A stretch of DNA of 64,000 nucleotides, taken from Roseicyclus sediminis (GTDB lineage: Bacteria > Pseudomonadota > Alphaproteobacteria > Rhodobacterales > Rhodobacteraceae). How positions within the stretch are numbered: position 1 is the stretch's first letter; every line of letters begins with the position of its first letter. Of the stretch, positions 18,103 to 27,230 are shown one piece after another. A program made the position numbers and the translations under genes. The notes below the pieces were generated by a model. The model searched no databases. It worked only from the letters and a program-made list of their open reading frames with translations, and had not been told where the DNA came from. The stretch is taken from NCBI RefSeq assembly GCF_025515305.1, contig NZ_JAOPHT010000011.1, forward strand, positions 62,001-126,000, written 5' to 3'.

Positions 18103-19641
18103 GTGACATCCCAACTGGCCCATCGCCGGCGGTTCGCTGCAGACGTTCCCGCGTACAAGGTGGCAGACGCCGCCGTGATGTCGCGGACGCCTGCCGCACC
18201 TTCGGCCTACCGCACCGCGACAGGCGCGCTCATCGCGTTCCTAGCGGCTTTCGCACTGATCCTTGGCATGACGCAGGCCCGTGCCCAGACTGCGCCGCCA
18301 TCCTTCGCCGACCTCGTGGACCAGGTCGGCGACGCCGTCGTGAACATCACGACCTCGGCCATCGTGGCCACCCGTGAGGGTCCTGCGCCGAACGTGCCCC
18401 CGGGCAGCCCCCTCGAGGACTTCTTCAACGATTTCCTCGACCGCCAGCAGGGTCCCGAACAGGCGCCCCGCCGCAGCCAGGCACTTGGCTCGGGCTTCGT
18501 CATCTCCGAGGACGGCTACATCGTGACCAACAATCACGTGATCGAAGGCGCCGACGAGATCATGATCGAATTCCGTTCGGGCCGCGAACTGGAGGCCCAA
18601 CTCGTCGGGACGGACCCCAACACCGATATCGCGCTCCTGAAGGTCGAGGCAGACGCGGCACTGCCCTTCGTCCCGTTCGGCAACAGCAACGCGATGCGCG
18701 TGGGGGACTGGGTCATGGCGATGGGCAACCCGCTCGGCCAGGGTTTCTCGGTGTCTGTCGGTGTCGTGTCCGCGCGGGAACGTGCGCTTTCCGGCACCTA
18801 TGACGACTACATCCAGACCGACGCCGCCATCAACCGCGGCAACTCCGGCGGCCCGCTCTTCAACATGGCGGGCGAGGTGATCGGCGTGAACACCGCGATC
18901 CTGTCGCCCACCGGCGGCTCGATCGGCATCGGCTTCGCCATGTCGGCCTCGGTCGTGACCAACGTCGTCGACCAGCTTCGCGAGTTCGGAGAGACGCGGC
19001 GCGGATGGCTCGGTGTCCGCATCCAGGACGTGAGCGACGACATCGCCGAAGGTCTCGGTCTTGCCGATGCCCGTGGCGCGCTGGTCACCGACGTGCCGGA
19101 AGGCCCCGCCCTCGACGCCGGTGTCGAGGTTGGCGACGTGATCCTCAGCTTCGACGGAGAGGACATCCAGGACACCCGCGAGCTCGTGCGCATCGTCGGT
19201 GAATCGGGCGTCGGCGAGACCGTGCGCATGCTGGTCTACCGCGACGGCGCGACGCAGACCCTGCTCGTGACGCTCGGCCGCCGGGAAACGGCGGAAGGCT
19301 CCGGGGCCACTGCGCCCGACGGCGCGCCGATCCCCGAGCCCAGCGCCGAGATCCTCGGCCTGACCGTGTCGCCGCTCACCGATGAGCTGCGCGAACAGCT
19401 CGACGCCCAGGGCGTGGCCGGTGGCCTCGTGATCGAAGCGGTCGATCCCGCGTCGGACGCGGCGTCCAAGGGGCTGCAGGTCGGCGACATCGTCACCGAG
19501 GTCGGTCAGCAGCCCGTGCGCAGCGCCGATGATTTCCGCGCCCGCGTCGACACCGCCGAGGAGGCCGGCCAGAAGAGCATCCTTCTTCTGATCCGCCGCG
19601 CCGGCAACCCGCGCTTCGTGGCGCTGTCCCTCGAGGACTGA
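18103..19641 (+). CDS. degP: Periplasmic Do-type serine protease (DegP/HtrA family)
   Basis: HtrA-type chaperone/protease of the cell envelope (512 aa). An unusually long basic N-terminus precedes the membrane-spanning signal segment (LIAFLAAFALILGMTQARAQ). The trypsin-like domain has His145 (TNNHVIEGA), Asp175 (NTDIALLK) and Ser248 (GNSGGPLFN). Two PDZ domains follow (from about RRGWLGVRIQDV and from EILGLTVSPL). Translation starts at GTG after a strong AGGAGGTG Shine-Dalgarno. It lies downstream of hflKC-DUF2065 and ends at a terminator. The family member (DegP, DegQ or MucD type) cannot be fixed from sequence alone. Confidence 0.92.
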   Translation: MTSQLAHRRRFAADVPAYKVADAAVMSRTPAAPSAYRTATGALIAFLAAFALILGMTQARAQTAPPSFADLVDQVGDAVVNITTSAIVATREGPAPNVPPGSPLEDFFNDFLDRQQGPEQAPRRSQALGSGFVISEDGYIVTNNHVIEGADEIMIEFRSGRELEAQLVGTDPNTDIALLKVEADAALPFVPFGNSNAMRVGDWVMAMGNPLGQGFSVSVGVVSARERALSGTYDDYIQTDAAINRGNSGGPLFNMAGEVIGVNTAILSPTGGSIGIGFAMSASVVTNVVDQLREFGETRRGWLGVRIQDVSDDIAEGLGLADARGALVTDVPEGPALDAGVEVGDVILSFDGEDIQDTRELVRIVGESGVGETVRMLVYRDGATQTLLVTLGRRETAEGSGATAPDGAPIPEPSAEILGLTVSPLTDELREQLDAQGVAGGLVIEAVDPASDAASKGLQVGDIVTEVGQQPVRSADDFRARVDTAEEAGQKSILLLIRRAGNPRFVALSLED

Positions 19642-19667
19642 CGCGACCCCTTCCATCTGACACGGCG

Positions 19668-19703
19668 AAGGCCCCCGGCGATCTCGCACGGGGGCCTTTT
19701 CCT
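19668..19703. terminator. Terminator between convergent genes
   Basis: A 9-bp stem AAGGCCCCC / GGGGGCCTT with a 13-nt loop, followed by TTCCTTT on the plus strand. It sits between the protease stop and the stop of the convergent lipoprotein gene and may serve both. Confidence 0.7.
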
Positions 19704-20171
19704 TTACGGGGCTTCGGTTGCCGCCTCTGGAACGGTTTCCCAGACAACGAGGCCGAGGGCGCGTGCCGCGGCGAGCGACAGGACCCCGCTGTCGAGGCCG
19801 AAGTCGCGCTGGTAGGCGGTTATGGCCGCCCGCGTCGGCGGGTCGAGCCTGCCTGTCGCAGGCCCGCCGTAAAGGCCCCGCGCCGCAAGCGCGCGTTGCA
19901 CCGAGGCGATGAAGGCCGCATCGGTTTCCGCCCGGCAGGGGTATTCGAACCACAGCGGCCCCTCCGCATCCGCGCCGGACGGCAGGGGGCCGAGCGCCTC
20001 GGCCAGGGGTGTCGCGTCGCGGGCGTAGCAGGTGTCGGGCGCGGCCTGTGGCGGCGGCACGCCGCGGGCCGCGGCGACGGCGCGCGTGTCAGGTGGCGCA
20101 CGCTCGCCGCCGGCGGGCACACAGGCCGCAAGCGCGGCAAGACCGGCGAGAGTTGCGGCGATCTTCTTCAT
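19704..20171 (-). CDS. Putative lipoprotein with peptidoglycan-binding domain
   Basis: A 155-aa exported protein. The start MKKIAATLAGLAALAAC is a lipoprotein signal peptide with the lipobox LAAC, and the mature part begins with a Pro/Ala-rich linker. The C-terminal ~65 residues form a PG_binding_1-like domain (SVQRALAARGLYGGPATGRL, TRAAITAYQRDFGLDSG). It probably anchors to the outer membrane and touches murein. The long upstream in-frame extension lacks homology and was dropped. Confidence 0.75.
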   Translation of the reverse strand: MKKIAATLAGLAALAACVPAGGERAPPDTRAVAAARGVPPPQAAPDTCYARDATPLAEALGPLPSGADAEGPLWFEYPCRAETDAAFIASVQRALAARGLYGGPATGRLDPPTRAAITAYQRDFGLDSGVLSLAAARALGLVVWETVPEAATEAP

Positions 20172-20311
20172 TCGGCGGTTCCATGGGGCCTGCTCGGATG
20201 GCCCTTGCCTGTTCTCGGGGACAGTTCCCGGGAAGCCTAGCGCGCTTCGCCGCACCGGGAAAGCGCACCGCGCCATCCGCCCCCGGATCGGCGGAGAGGG
20301 GCCGCCCCGGA

Positions 20312-20692
20312 TCAGGGGCCGTCGGCGAAACGCGCCGGTTCGTGCAGGCGGACCAGGTCGTCGAGCATGTCCGAGATGTCCTCCACGCGCTCGGCCACCA
20401 CATGGGTCACGCCCGACTGCCGCTGCACCCGCCCGGTCACCCGCAGGAGCCGCCCCGCGATCACCGCGCGGCGGAAGGTCTGGTAGATCTTCTGCCACAC
20501 GACGACGTTGGCCACGCCGTACTCGTCCTCCAGCGTCACGAAGATCACCCCCTTGGCGGTGCCCGGCCGCTGCCGCACGAGCACGAGCCCCGCAACCGCC
20601 ACCCGTGCTCCCTCCGGCGGCAGGTGCAGCAGGTGATGCGGCAGGCAGTCGGGCGGCCTGGGCCAGCCCGGGGCTCGGATCTGTGGCTCCAT
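20312..20692 (-). pseudogene. dnaE2: C-terminal remnant of error-prone DNA polymerase DnaE2
   Basis: A 126-codon reading frame whose body ([18 protein letters not shown], then [18 protein letters not shown] and [15 protein letters not shown]) is the OB-fold region near the end of DnaE2. The full polymerase has about 1,100 residues, so the PHP, catalytic and finger domains are missing. Directly upstream the strand is the antisense of a ferredoxin gene, so the polymerase body is not merely out of frame. A LexA-type box lies 2 bp before the first ATG. This looks like an SOS promoter joined to the tail of the cassette by deletion. Whether a peptide is still made is unknown. Confidence 0.72.
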
Positions 20693-20694
20693 GA

Positions 20695-20709
20695 GAACAG
20701 AAATAGAAC
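20695..20709. promoter_or_regulatory. LexA (SOS) box, GAAC-N7-GAAC
   Basis: GAACAGAAATAGAAC matches the alphaproteobacterial SOS operator GTTC-N7-GTTC read on the other strand. It abuts the start of the DnaE2 remnant and is about 105 bp upstream of the ferredoxin gene on the plus strand. The same pattern recurs before the imuA-like gene at 49.7 kb. Confidence 0.72.
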
Positions 20710-20773
20710 ATCTGTCATGCCACGCAAGCCCGGGATTTCGGGCTGGAAAGCCCTTGCGCCCCGTATTACCTAG

Positions 20774-21139
<366 letters not shown>

Positions 21140-21165
21140 CCGCCGGTCCCGCGGCGCCGGGCCCC

Positions 21166-21972
21166 GTGTTCCGCCTCGCCCGCGCCGCGACGCTGGCGGC
21201 GGGCCTTTGCCTGGCCGGGGCAGGGACGACGCTCGCCTGCGAGCAGCCGCCATGGACCGGCACCGCGATCGAGGGTTCGCTGACGCAGGGCGGCGGCACC
21301 TCGGGCATCGCCGCCGCCTGGTTCGAGGAGCCGACCACACGCTACGCCCACGGCGTCCTCGGCGACGCCATCGAGGCGGGGACCCTCGCCGCCCAGCTCG
21401 ACAACGCCCCGAACTGCGTCACCGGACGCGTGACCCTGCCGCAGGCCGAGGTCTTCGAAGACCTTGCTCCCCGCCTCGCCGATCTCGATGGCGATGGCCG
21501 CGCCGAGATCATCGTCGTCCAGAGCCACCGCGACCTCGGCGCGCGGCTCGCCGTCTATGGCCTCGCGCCCGACGGGCAGGGGCTCCGCCTCCTTGCGGCC
21601 ACGCCCAATATCGGCCGCACCAACCGCTGGCTCGCGCCCGTGGGCGCCGCCGATCTCGATGGCGACGGCTACATGGAGATCGCCTATGTCGATCGCCCGC
21701 ACCTCGCCCGAACGCTCCGTGTCTGGCGCTACGTCGACGGCACCCTGACCGAGATCGCCGCCGCCTCGGGCCTCACCAACCACCGGATCGGCGAGGCCTT
21801 CATCACCGGCGGCATCCGCGATTGCGGCGCGGGTCCCGAGATCATCACCGCCGATGCCGACTGGTCCCGCCTCGTCGCCACGCGCCTCGCGCCCGACGCC
21901 ACGCTCCACGCCCGTGACCTCGGCCCGTTCACCCGCGCGGCCGCCCGCGCCGCGCTGGCCTGCGCCAACTGA
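21166..21972 (+). CDS. Secreted VCBS/FG-GAP-like repeat protein
   Basis: A 268-aa protein probably starting at GTG, 26 bp after the ferredoxin stop, giving a signal peptide ([21 protein letters not shown]). Two calcium-type loops, [10 protein letters not shown] and [10 protein letters not shown], mark FG-GAP/VCBS beta-propeller-like repeats. Each is followed by hydrophobic strands ([33 protein letters not shown]). Several Cys suggest periplasmic disulfides. Export and a carbohydrate or protein ligand are inference; the exact role is unknown. Confidence 0.7.
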   Translation: MFRLARAATLAAGLCLAGAGTTLACEQPPWTGTAIEGSLTQGGGTSGIAAAWFEEPTTRYAHGVLGDAIEAGTLAAQLDNAPNCVTGRVTLPQAEVFEDLAPRLADLDGDGRAEIIVVQSHRDLGARLAVYGLAPDGQGLRLLAATPNIGRTNRWLAPVGAADLDGDGYMEIAYVDRPHLARTLRVWRYVDGTLTEIAAASGLTNHRIGEAFITGGIRDCGAGPEIITADADWSRLVATRLAPDATLHARDLGPFTRAAARAALACAN

Positions 21973-21979
21973 CCCGACC

Positions 21980-22047
21980 CTTCATCTTTCTCCAAATACG
22001 CCTGCCGGAGGCAGTCGCCCGTCGGGGGCTCGATGCCCCCGACGGGC
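21980..22047. repeat. Rhodobacterales-type intergenic repeat, copy A (with terminator hairpin)
   Basis: It contains CTTCATCTTTCTCCAAATAC, then a CC-GCCGGAGG-like arm, then a perfect 13-bp hairpin GCCCGTCGGGGGC / GCCCCCGACGGGC (22017-22047, loop TCGAT). The same modules occur near 37.6 kb (opposite orientation) and 55.5 kb. The hairpin could terminate transcription of the VCBS-like gene, although a T-tract is lacking. Confidence 0.6.
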
Positions 22048-22060
22048 GAGCCCCGCGGGG

Positions 22061-22089
22061 TTGACTTCGGCCCTTCCGCGCGCTCTATC
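22061..22089 (+). promoter_or_regulatory. Candidate sigma-70 promoter for aspS
   Basis: TTGACT, exactly 17 bp, TCTATC, about 48 bp before the aspS ATG. Confidence 0.5.
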
Positions 22090-22136
22090 GCCGCGACGCC
22101 CGATACCGCCGAAGCCCCTGCAAAGGACCCCGACCC

Positions 22137-23921
22137 ATGCACGCCTATCGCAGCCATACCTGTGCCGCCCTGACGCGCGAGAACGTCGGGCAGAACGTGC
22201 GCCTCTCGGGCTGGGTGCACCGGCGGCGGGACCATGGCGGCGTGGTCTTCATCGACCTGCGTGACCATTACGGGATCACGCAGGTCCTCTGCGACCCCGA
22301 CAGCCCGGTTTTCGCCCAGGTCGAGAAGCTGCGCGCCGAATACTGCATCCGCATCGATGGCGAGGTGAAGGCGCGCGATCCCGAGCTGGTGAACCCCAAG
22401 CTCCCCACCGGCGAGATCGAGGTGTTCATCCGCGACATGGAGGTCCTGGGCGCCGTCGACGGCGACCTGCCGCTGCAGGTCTTCGGGGATCAGGAATACC
22501 CCGAGGAGACGCGTCTGCGCTACCGCTACCTGGATCTGCGGCGCGAGGCGATGCAGGCCAACATGACGCTGCGGTCGGACGTCGTGGCGTCGATCCGTCG
22601 GCGGATGTGGGATACGGGCTTCCGCGAGTACCAGACGCCGGTCATCACCGCCTCCTCGCCCGAGGGCGCGCGCGACTTCCTGGTGCCCTCGCGCCTCCAT
22701 CCGGGCAAGTTCTACGCGCTGCCGCAGGCGCCGCAGCAGTTCAAGCAGCTGCTCATGGTCTCGGGCTTCGACCGCTATTTCCAGATCGCGCCCTGCTTCC
22801 GCGACGAGGATCCGCGCGCCGACCGTTCGCCCACCGATTTCTACCAGCTCGACATGGAGATGTCCTTCGTCGAGCAGGAGGACGTGTTCCAGACCATCGA
22901 GCCGGTGCTCAAGGGGGTCTTCCACGAGTTCGGCAAGGGCAAGACCGTCGACGAGGTCTGGCCGCGCATCTCCTACAAGGACGCGGCGCTGTGGTACGGG
23001 ACCGACAAGCCCGACCTTCGCAACCCGGTGAAGATGCAGGTCGTCTCGGAGCATTTCGAGGGCTCGGGCTTCGCGATCTTCGCGAAGATCCTCGAGCACG
23101 AGGGCACCGAGGTCCGCGCCATTCCCGCCCCCACCGGTGGGTCGCGCAAGTTCTGCGACCGGATGAATTCCTGGGCGCAATCGCAGGGACTGCCGGGCAT
23201 GGGCTACATCTTCTGGCGCGAAGCCGAGGACGGAAGCGGGCTCGAGGGCGCAGGACCCCTGGCCAAGAACATCGGCCCCGAGCGGACCGAGGCGATCCGC
23301 CGTCAGCTGCACCTGCACAAGGGCGATGCGGTCTTCTTCCTCGCCGGCAAGCCGCACGAATTCGAAAGCGTCGCGGGCCGCGCGCGCGACCAGATCGGAC
23401 GTGAGCTCGGCCTCATCGACGAGAGCCGCTTCGCCTTCGCCTGGATCGTGGACTTCCCGATGTACGAGAAGGACGACGAGACCGGCCGCGTCGACTTCTC
23501 GCACAATCCCTTCTCGATGCCGCAGGGCGGGCTCGACGCGCTCTCGGGCGACCCGCTCGAGGTTCTCGGCTACCAGTACGACCTCGCCTGCAACGGCTAC
23601 GAGATCGTTTCGGGCGCGATCCGGAACCACAAGCCGGAGATCATGTTCAAGGCCTTCGAACTCGCGGGCTATGGCGAGGACGAGGTGCGCAAGCGCTTCG
23701 GCGGCATGGTCGGCGCCTTCCGCTACGGCGCGCCGCCCCACGGGGGCTGTGCGGCGGGCATCGACCGGATCGTCATGCTTCTGGCGGACACCGCGAACAT
23801 CCGCGAGGTGATCCTCTTCCCGATGAACCAGCGGGCCGAGGACCTCATGATGAACGCGCCGTCCGAACCGACGGCCGAGCAGCTCATGGAGCTGGGCTTG
23901 CGCGTCATCCCCCGCGACTGA
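22137..23921 (+). CDS. aspS: Aspartyl-tRNA synthetase
   Basis: Class IIb aminoacyl-tRNA synthetase (594 aa). It has an N-terminal OB anticodon-binding domain ([20 protein letters not shown]), then class II motif 2 ([19 protein letters not shown]), a bacterial GAD-type insertion, and motif 3 ([17 protein letters not shown]). The C-terminal bacterial extension is present ([12 protein letters not shown]). It stands alone, convergent with the receiver-domain gene. Confidence 0.96.
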   Translation: MHAYRSHTCAALTRENVGQNVRLSGWVHRRRDHGGVVFIDLRDHYGITQVLCDPDSPVFAQVEKLRAEYCIRIDGEVKARDPELVNPKLPTGEIEVFIRDMEVLGAVDGDLPLQVFGDQEYPEETRLRYRYLDLRREAMQANMTLRSDVVASIRRRMWDTGFREYQTPVITASSPEGARDFLVPSRLHPGKFYALPQAPQQFKQLLMVSGFDRYFQIAPCFRDEDPRADRSPTDFYQLDMEMSFVEQEDVFQTIEPVLKGVFHEFGKGKTVDEVWPRISYKDAALWYGTDKPDLRNPVKMQVVSEHFEGSGFAIFAKILEHEGTEVRAIPAPTGGSRKFCDRMNSWAQSQGLPGMGYIFWREAEDGSGLEGAGPLAKNIGPERTEAIRRQLHLHKGDAVFFLAGKPHEFESVAGRARDQIGRELGLIDESRFAFAWIVDFPMYEKDDETGRVDFSHNPFSMPQGGLDALSGDPLEVLGYQYDLACNGYEIVSGAIRNHKPEIMFKAFELAGYGEDEVRKRFGGMVGAFRYGAPPHGGCAAGIDRIVMLLADTANIREVILFPMNQRAEDLMMNAPSEPTAEQLMELGLRVIPRD

Positions 23922-23945
23922 GCGCTGCCGGGTCCGGACCGTGCC

Positions 23946-24653
23946 TCAGATCGGCACCGGCAAGGCCTGGATGCGCTGGGACAGCATGGCCCGCAGCGCG
24001 AGCCGGTCATGGCCCGTGAACCCCCCGTCCATGGCCAGCGCAGAGCGCTCCAGCGGATCGTCCTCCGCCGAGCGGGCGAGCCCGATGAGAAAGCGGCGCA
24101 GGTAGCCGACGGGCGGCGCCTCGAGCGCGAGCAGGTCCATCGCATGGGCGAAATCCTCGCGCAGCGCCAGAGGATCGGGCGAAACAGCCGAGACATCCGC
24201 GTCGCGCGGCCCCGAAGGACGCAGGGCCTCGGGCAGGTGGCGGAGCACCTCTGACTGGAATGCCGCCAGCGAGGCCACGGGCTTGGGCAGGAACCCATTC
24301 GCGCCCGCGCGCGTGCAGGCTGCTGCCGCCGCCTCCCGCTCGGCGCCCGACGTGCCAAGGAGGATCGGCACCCGGGGGCGGGCCGCATGCATCGCCGCGA
24401 TGAGGTCGAGGCCCGAACCGTCGGGCAGGCCGAGGTCCACGATCGCGGCCGAGGGGCGGTAGACGTTGAGGTGCCGCTGCGCCGAGGCGACGCAGTCGGC
24501 CCGCCGGATGCGCGCGCCCGAGCGCAGGCACATCTGGCGCAGCGCCTCGGAACTGTAGCGGCTGTCCTCGACGACGAGAACCGTCAGGCCGAGAAGCGGT
24601 CGTGCGGCGGTCGGCCGTGGCTGAAGTGTCAAAACGTCAAAATCGTCGTCCAT
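23946..24653 (-). CDS. Response-regulator receiver-domain protein with unrecognised C-terminus
   Basis: A 235-aa protein. An N-terminal receiver domain spans about residues 20-135: acidic pair VVEDSR, phosphoacceptor Asp in IVDLGLPDGSG, and conserved Lys in GFLPKPV. The last ~85 residues (AHAMDLLALEAPPVGYLRRF and after) are helical and match no output domain I know. No histidine kinase lies beside it. The start at 24653 follows a GGGGATGG Shine-Dalgarno; an upstream ATG at 24722 is possible. Confidence 0.78.
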   Translation of the reverse strand: MDDDFDVLTLQPRPTAARPLLGLTVLVVEDSRYSSEALRQMCLRSGARIRRADCVASAQRHLNVYRPSAAIVDLGLPDGSGLDLIAAMHAARPRVPILLGTSGAEREAAAAACTRAGANGFLPKPVASLAAFQSEVLRHLPEALRPSGPRDADVSAVSPDPLALREDFAHAMDLLALEAPPVGYLRRFLIGLARSAEDDPLERSALAMDGGFTGHDRLALRAMLSQRIQALPVPI

Positions 24654-24811
24654 CCCATCCCCCTCGGATTCGGATCGAATCCATTCAATTCCGACCGATA
24701 GAACCCCGTCACGGTTGACCATTGGTTAAGGCGCGGCCCTTCGCCGCTTGGTATTCCGGGGTTGCGCGCGCCATATCTCGGCAAGCCCCGCGATACGCCA
24801 AGGAGTGAGCC

Positions 24812-25216
24812 ATGATCGGACGCCTGAACCACGTCGCCATCGCCGTGCCCGACCTCGAGGCCGCCGCCGCGCAGTATCGCGAGACACTCGGCGCGAAGGT
24901 TGGCGCCCCCCAGGACGAGCCCGACCATGGCGTCACGGTGATCTTCATCGAGCTGCCCAACACGAAGGTCGAGCTGCTCTATCCGCTGGGAGAGAATTCG
25001 CCGATCAAGGGCTTCCTCGAAAAGAACCCCTCGGGCGGGATTCACCATATCTGCTACGAGGTCGAGGATATCCTTGCCGCGCGCGACCGGCTCAAGGCGT
25101 CGGGCGCGCGTGTCCTCGGCGACGGAGAGCCCAAGATCGGTGCCCACGGCAAGCCGGTCCTGTTTCTTCACCCCAAGGACTTCACCGGAACGCTGGTCGA
25201 GCTGGAGCAGGTCTGA
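24812..25216 (+). CDS. mce: Methylmalonyl-CoA epimerase
   Basis: VOC-fold metalloenzyme (134 aa) epimerising methylmalonyl-CoA in propionate metabolism. It has paired beta-alpha-beta modules with the metal ligands in LNHVAIAVPDLEAA, GGIHHICYEVEDI and GTLVELEQV. Its stop overlaps the next ATG (ATGA), so it is coupled to the DUF1467 gene. A mutase is not in the window. Confidence 0.93.
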   Translation: MIGRLNHVAIAVPDLEAAAAQYRETLGAKVGAPQDEPDHGVTVIFIELPNTKVELLYPLGENSPIKGFLEKNPSGGIHHICYEVEDILAARDRLKASGARVLGDGEPKIGAHGKPVLFLHPKDFTGTLVELEQV

Positions 25217-25503
25217 TGGGTGTCGTCACAGGTCTCGTTCTCTACGCGATCATCTGGTTCCTGACGCTTCTTGTCGTGCTGCAGACCGGCGTCGTCAGCC
25301 AGGACGAGGCGGGGGAACGCGTGAAGGGCACCCATGGCTCGGCGCCCGCGAACCTGCAATTCGGCCGGCGCCTCCTCGTGACGTCGGGGGTGTCCTTCGT
25401 CATCTGGGCGGTGATCGCCGCCGTGATCCTCTCGGGCGCTGTCACGATCGAGGATATCGACCTCTTCACGCGGTTCGGACTGGGCGCCCCCCCGCCGCAG
25501 TGA
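25216..25503 (+). CDS. DUF1467 small membrane protein
   Basis: A 95-aa protein with two hydrophobic helices (VLYAIIWFLTLLVVLQTG and SFVIWAVIAAVILSGAVT) joined by a short loop containing GERVKGTHGSAPANL. These fit DUF1467, which in alphaproteobacteria commonly follows mce. It is translationally coupled to mce by ATGA. Its 3' end overlaps the convergent EI24 gene by 38 bp. Function unknown. Confidence 0.85.
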   Translation: MGVVTGLVLYAIIWFLTLLVVLQTGVVSQDEAGERVKGTHGSAPANLQFGRRLLVTSGVSFVIWAVIAAVILSGAVTIEDIDLFTRFGLGAPPPQ

Positions 25504-26179
25504 GGCGGTGGTAGAGGTGCGTGAAGGTCGCCGCGCCCAGGATCGGAACCAGGAGGTTCACCACCGGGATCGTCAGGGGAACCGCCATCAACACGCCGGC
25601 GAGAAAGATCGTCGGCCTGTTCCGGCGGCGGAAGGCAGCCGCGCCTGCCGCGTCCGAACGGCGAAGCGCCACGAGTTGCGCGTATTCCCGCCCGAGCAGG
25701 ATGCCGTTCACCACCCAGAACAGGATCGGGGCGAGCGGCGTGAAGATCACGTAGAGGACGAGGGCGGCAAGGTTCACGACGATCAGCACGCCGAGGAACT
25801 TCAGCGCATCGACAATCCCCTCGACGATGCCGACGGTCCGCGCGGGCGGCAGGTTCGGGTAATGCTTGCGCTCGACCGCGGCGGCGATGGTCTCCAGGAA
25901 CATGCCGATGAAGGCCGAGGCCACCGGCACCATCAGGAAGGTCGAAAGCACCAGCATGAGCGGCACGCTGGCCCAGGTCAGCGCGGTATCCACCCAGGTG
26001 ATTTCGCCGATCCAGGGCAGGCTGAAGCTTTCGGGCACGACCCAGCCGATGGCCGTGACGAAGACGAAGGAGAACCCGACGAGGAGCGCGATGGTCAGGC
26101 CGAGACCGAGTGCCAGCACGCCGAGAAACCTGCCGTCCGTCAGCTGCCCGAGCGCCTTCAGGAAATCGTTCAGGATCAT
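25466..26179 (-). CDS. EI24/CysZ-like integral membrane protein
   Basis: A 237-aa multispanning membrane protein of the EI24 domain family (CysZ-like, sulfate-permease related). Hydrophobic segments include VLALGLGLTIALLVGFSFVF, ALTWASVPLMLVLSTFLMVP, FLGVLIVVNLAALVLYVIF and IFLAGVLMAVPLTIPVVN, with family landmarks LLGREYAQLVALRR and ATFTHLYHRL. Its start overlaps the nitroreductase stop by 4 bp (ATGA). Whether it transports sulfate is not shown. Confidence 0.82.
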   Translation of the reverse strand: MILNDFLKALGQLTDGRFLGVLALGLGLTIALLVGFSFVFVTAIGWVVPESFSLPWIGEITWVDTALTWASVPLMLVLSTFLMVPVASAFIGMFLETIAAAVERKHYPNLPPARTVGIVEGIVDALKFLGVLIVVNLAALVLYVIFTPLAPILFWVVNGILLGREYAQLVALRRSDAAGAAAFRRRNRPTIFLAGVLMAVPLTIPVVNLLVPILGAATFTHLYHRLTAAGGRPVRTA

Positions 26180-26784
26180 TCGGTCATCCAGATCGTGATC
26201 GCGTCCATGTCCGGCCGCGGACGTTCGGGCGGCGGGCGTGTCTCGGTGCCGATATGGACGAAGCCCGCGACGCTTTCATGGGCGGCGAGGCCAAGGCCGC
26301 GCGCGCAGAACCCGCCATGCCTTGCGCGCCAGCCCGTCAGCCAGCCCGCGCCCCAGCCTGCGGCCAGGCAGGCGTTGACCAGCGAGAGGCACACCGCGCC
26401 CGCCGACATCTCCTGCTCCCATAGGGGGATCTTGGGCGAGTCCTTGGGCGACAGGACCACCGCCACGACGAGGTGCGCATCTGCCAGTCCCGCGACATCC
26501 TTTGCCAGCGCGTCGGCGTCACGACCCTCGGCGGCGCCGATCTCGGCGGTGAGGGTGGCAAGCCTCTGGCAGGCGCCGCGCTCCAGCACGATGAAACGCC
26601 AGGGCTCGAGCTTGCCGTGGTCGGGCACCCGTGCCGCGGCCTGCAGAAGGGGCGTAAGCTCAGCGCGCCCCGGCACCGGCGGCGCCAGCGTCTTGGGCGG
26701 CCGGGATCGGCGCGTCAGCAGAAAGTCGAGGACTTCGGGACGCTGGGAAAGCGGTGCGGCGGCGGCCGGGCTCTGATCGGTCAT
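26176..26784 (-). CDS. Nitroreductase family protein (YdjA-like)
   Basis: FMN/NAD(P)H oxidoreductase (202 aa). The N-terminal LLTRRSRPPKTLAPPVPGR and AARVPDHGKLEPWRFIV match the short YdjA branch. GWGAGWLTGWRARHGGFCAR forms part of the FMN site. It is cotranscribed with the downstream EI24 gene (4-bp overlap). The natural substrate is unknown. Confidence 0.88.
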   Translation of the reverse strand: MTDQSPAAAAPLSQRPEVLDFLLTRRSRPPKTLAPPVPGRAELTPLLQAAARVPDHGKLEPWRFIVLERGACQRLATLTAEIGAAEGRDADALAKDVAGLADAHLVVAVVLSPKDSPKIPLWEQEMSAGAVCLSLVNACLAAGWGAGWLTGWRARHGGFCARGLGLAAHESVAGFVHIGTETRPPPERPRPDMDAITIWMTE

Positions 26785-26906
26785 GACACCTGTCGGCGGA
26801 GGGGTTTCTGGTCCCTCCCGATGTCGTCTTCCCGGCGCGTGAGATCAAGGGCTTGTCTGTCGGCCCGGCCGTGTGCCGCACGCCGGGGGCGCTTGCCGGG
26901 CTGCGG

Positions 26907-27230
26907 TCAGAGCGCGCCCTGGAGGGCGGCGTAGCTGACGAGCGCGGCGCCACCGGTGAAGGCCAGAAGGACCGAAAGGCGCGACGCGGTATCCACGAGA
27001 TAGGCCACGATCAGCGGGATCATGAAGCCAACGGCGTAGGCGAAAGCGCCGAACATGGCGAGCACGATCCACTCGACGATGCTGCGCGGCAGACCACCCA
27101 TCAGGACAAGCGCGAACCACAGCGACATCAGTGCCGTCAATGCGCCCAGCGAATGGAACAGCCAGGCGGGCATGCGATCGAGAAAATCGTCGAAAGCCTT
27201 GAAAACCTTGAATGTTCCTTCGTCGTCCAT
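26907..27230 (-). CDS. Small inner-membrane protein, unknown
   Basis: A 107-aa protein beginning MDDEGTFKVFKAFDDFLDRM after a GGAG Shine-Dalgarno. After ~22 soluble residues there are three hydrophobic stretches (WLFHSLGALTALMSLWFALV, VEWIVLAMFGAFAYAVGFMI and LSVLLAFTGGAALVSYAA). It resembles the next gene upstream in size and style. I do not recognise a family. Confidence 0.6.
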   Translation of the reverse strand: MDDEGTFKVFKAFDDFLDRMPAWLFHSLGALTALMSLWFALVLMGGLPRSIVEWIVLAMFGAFAYAVGFMIPLIVAYLVDTASRLSVLLAFTGGAALVSYAALQGAL

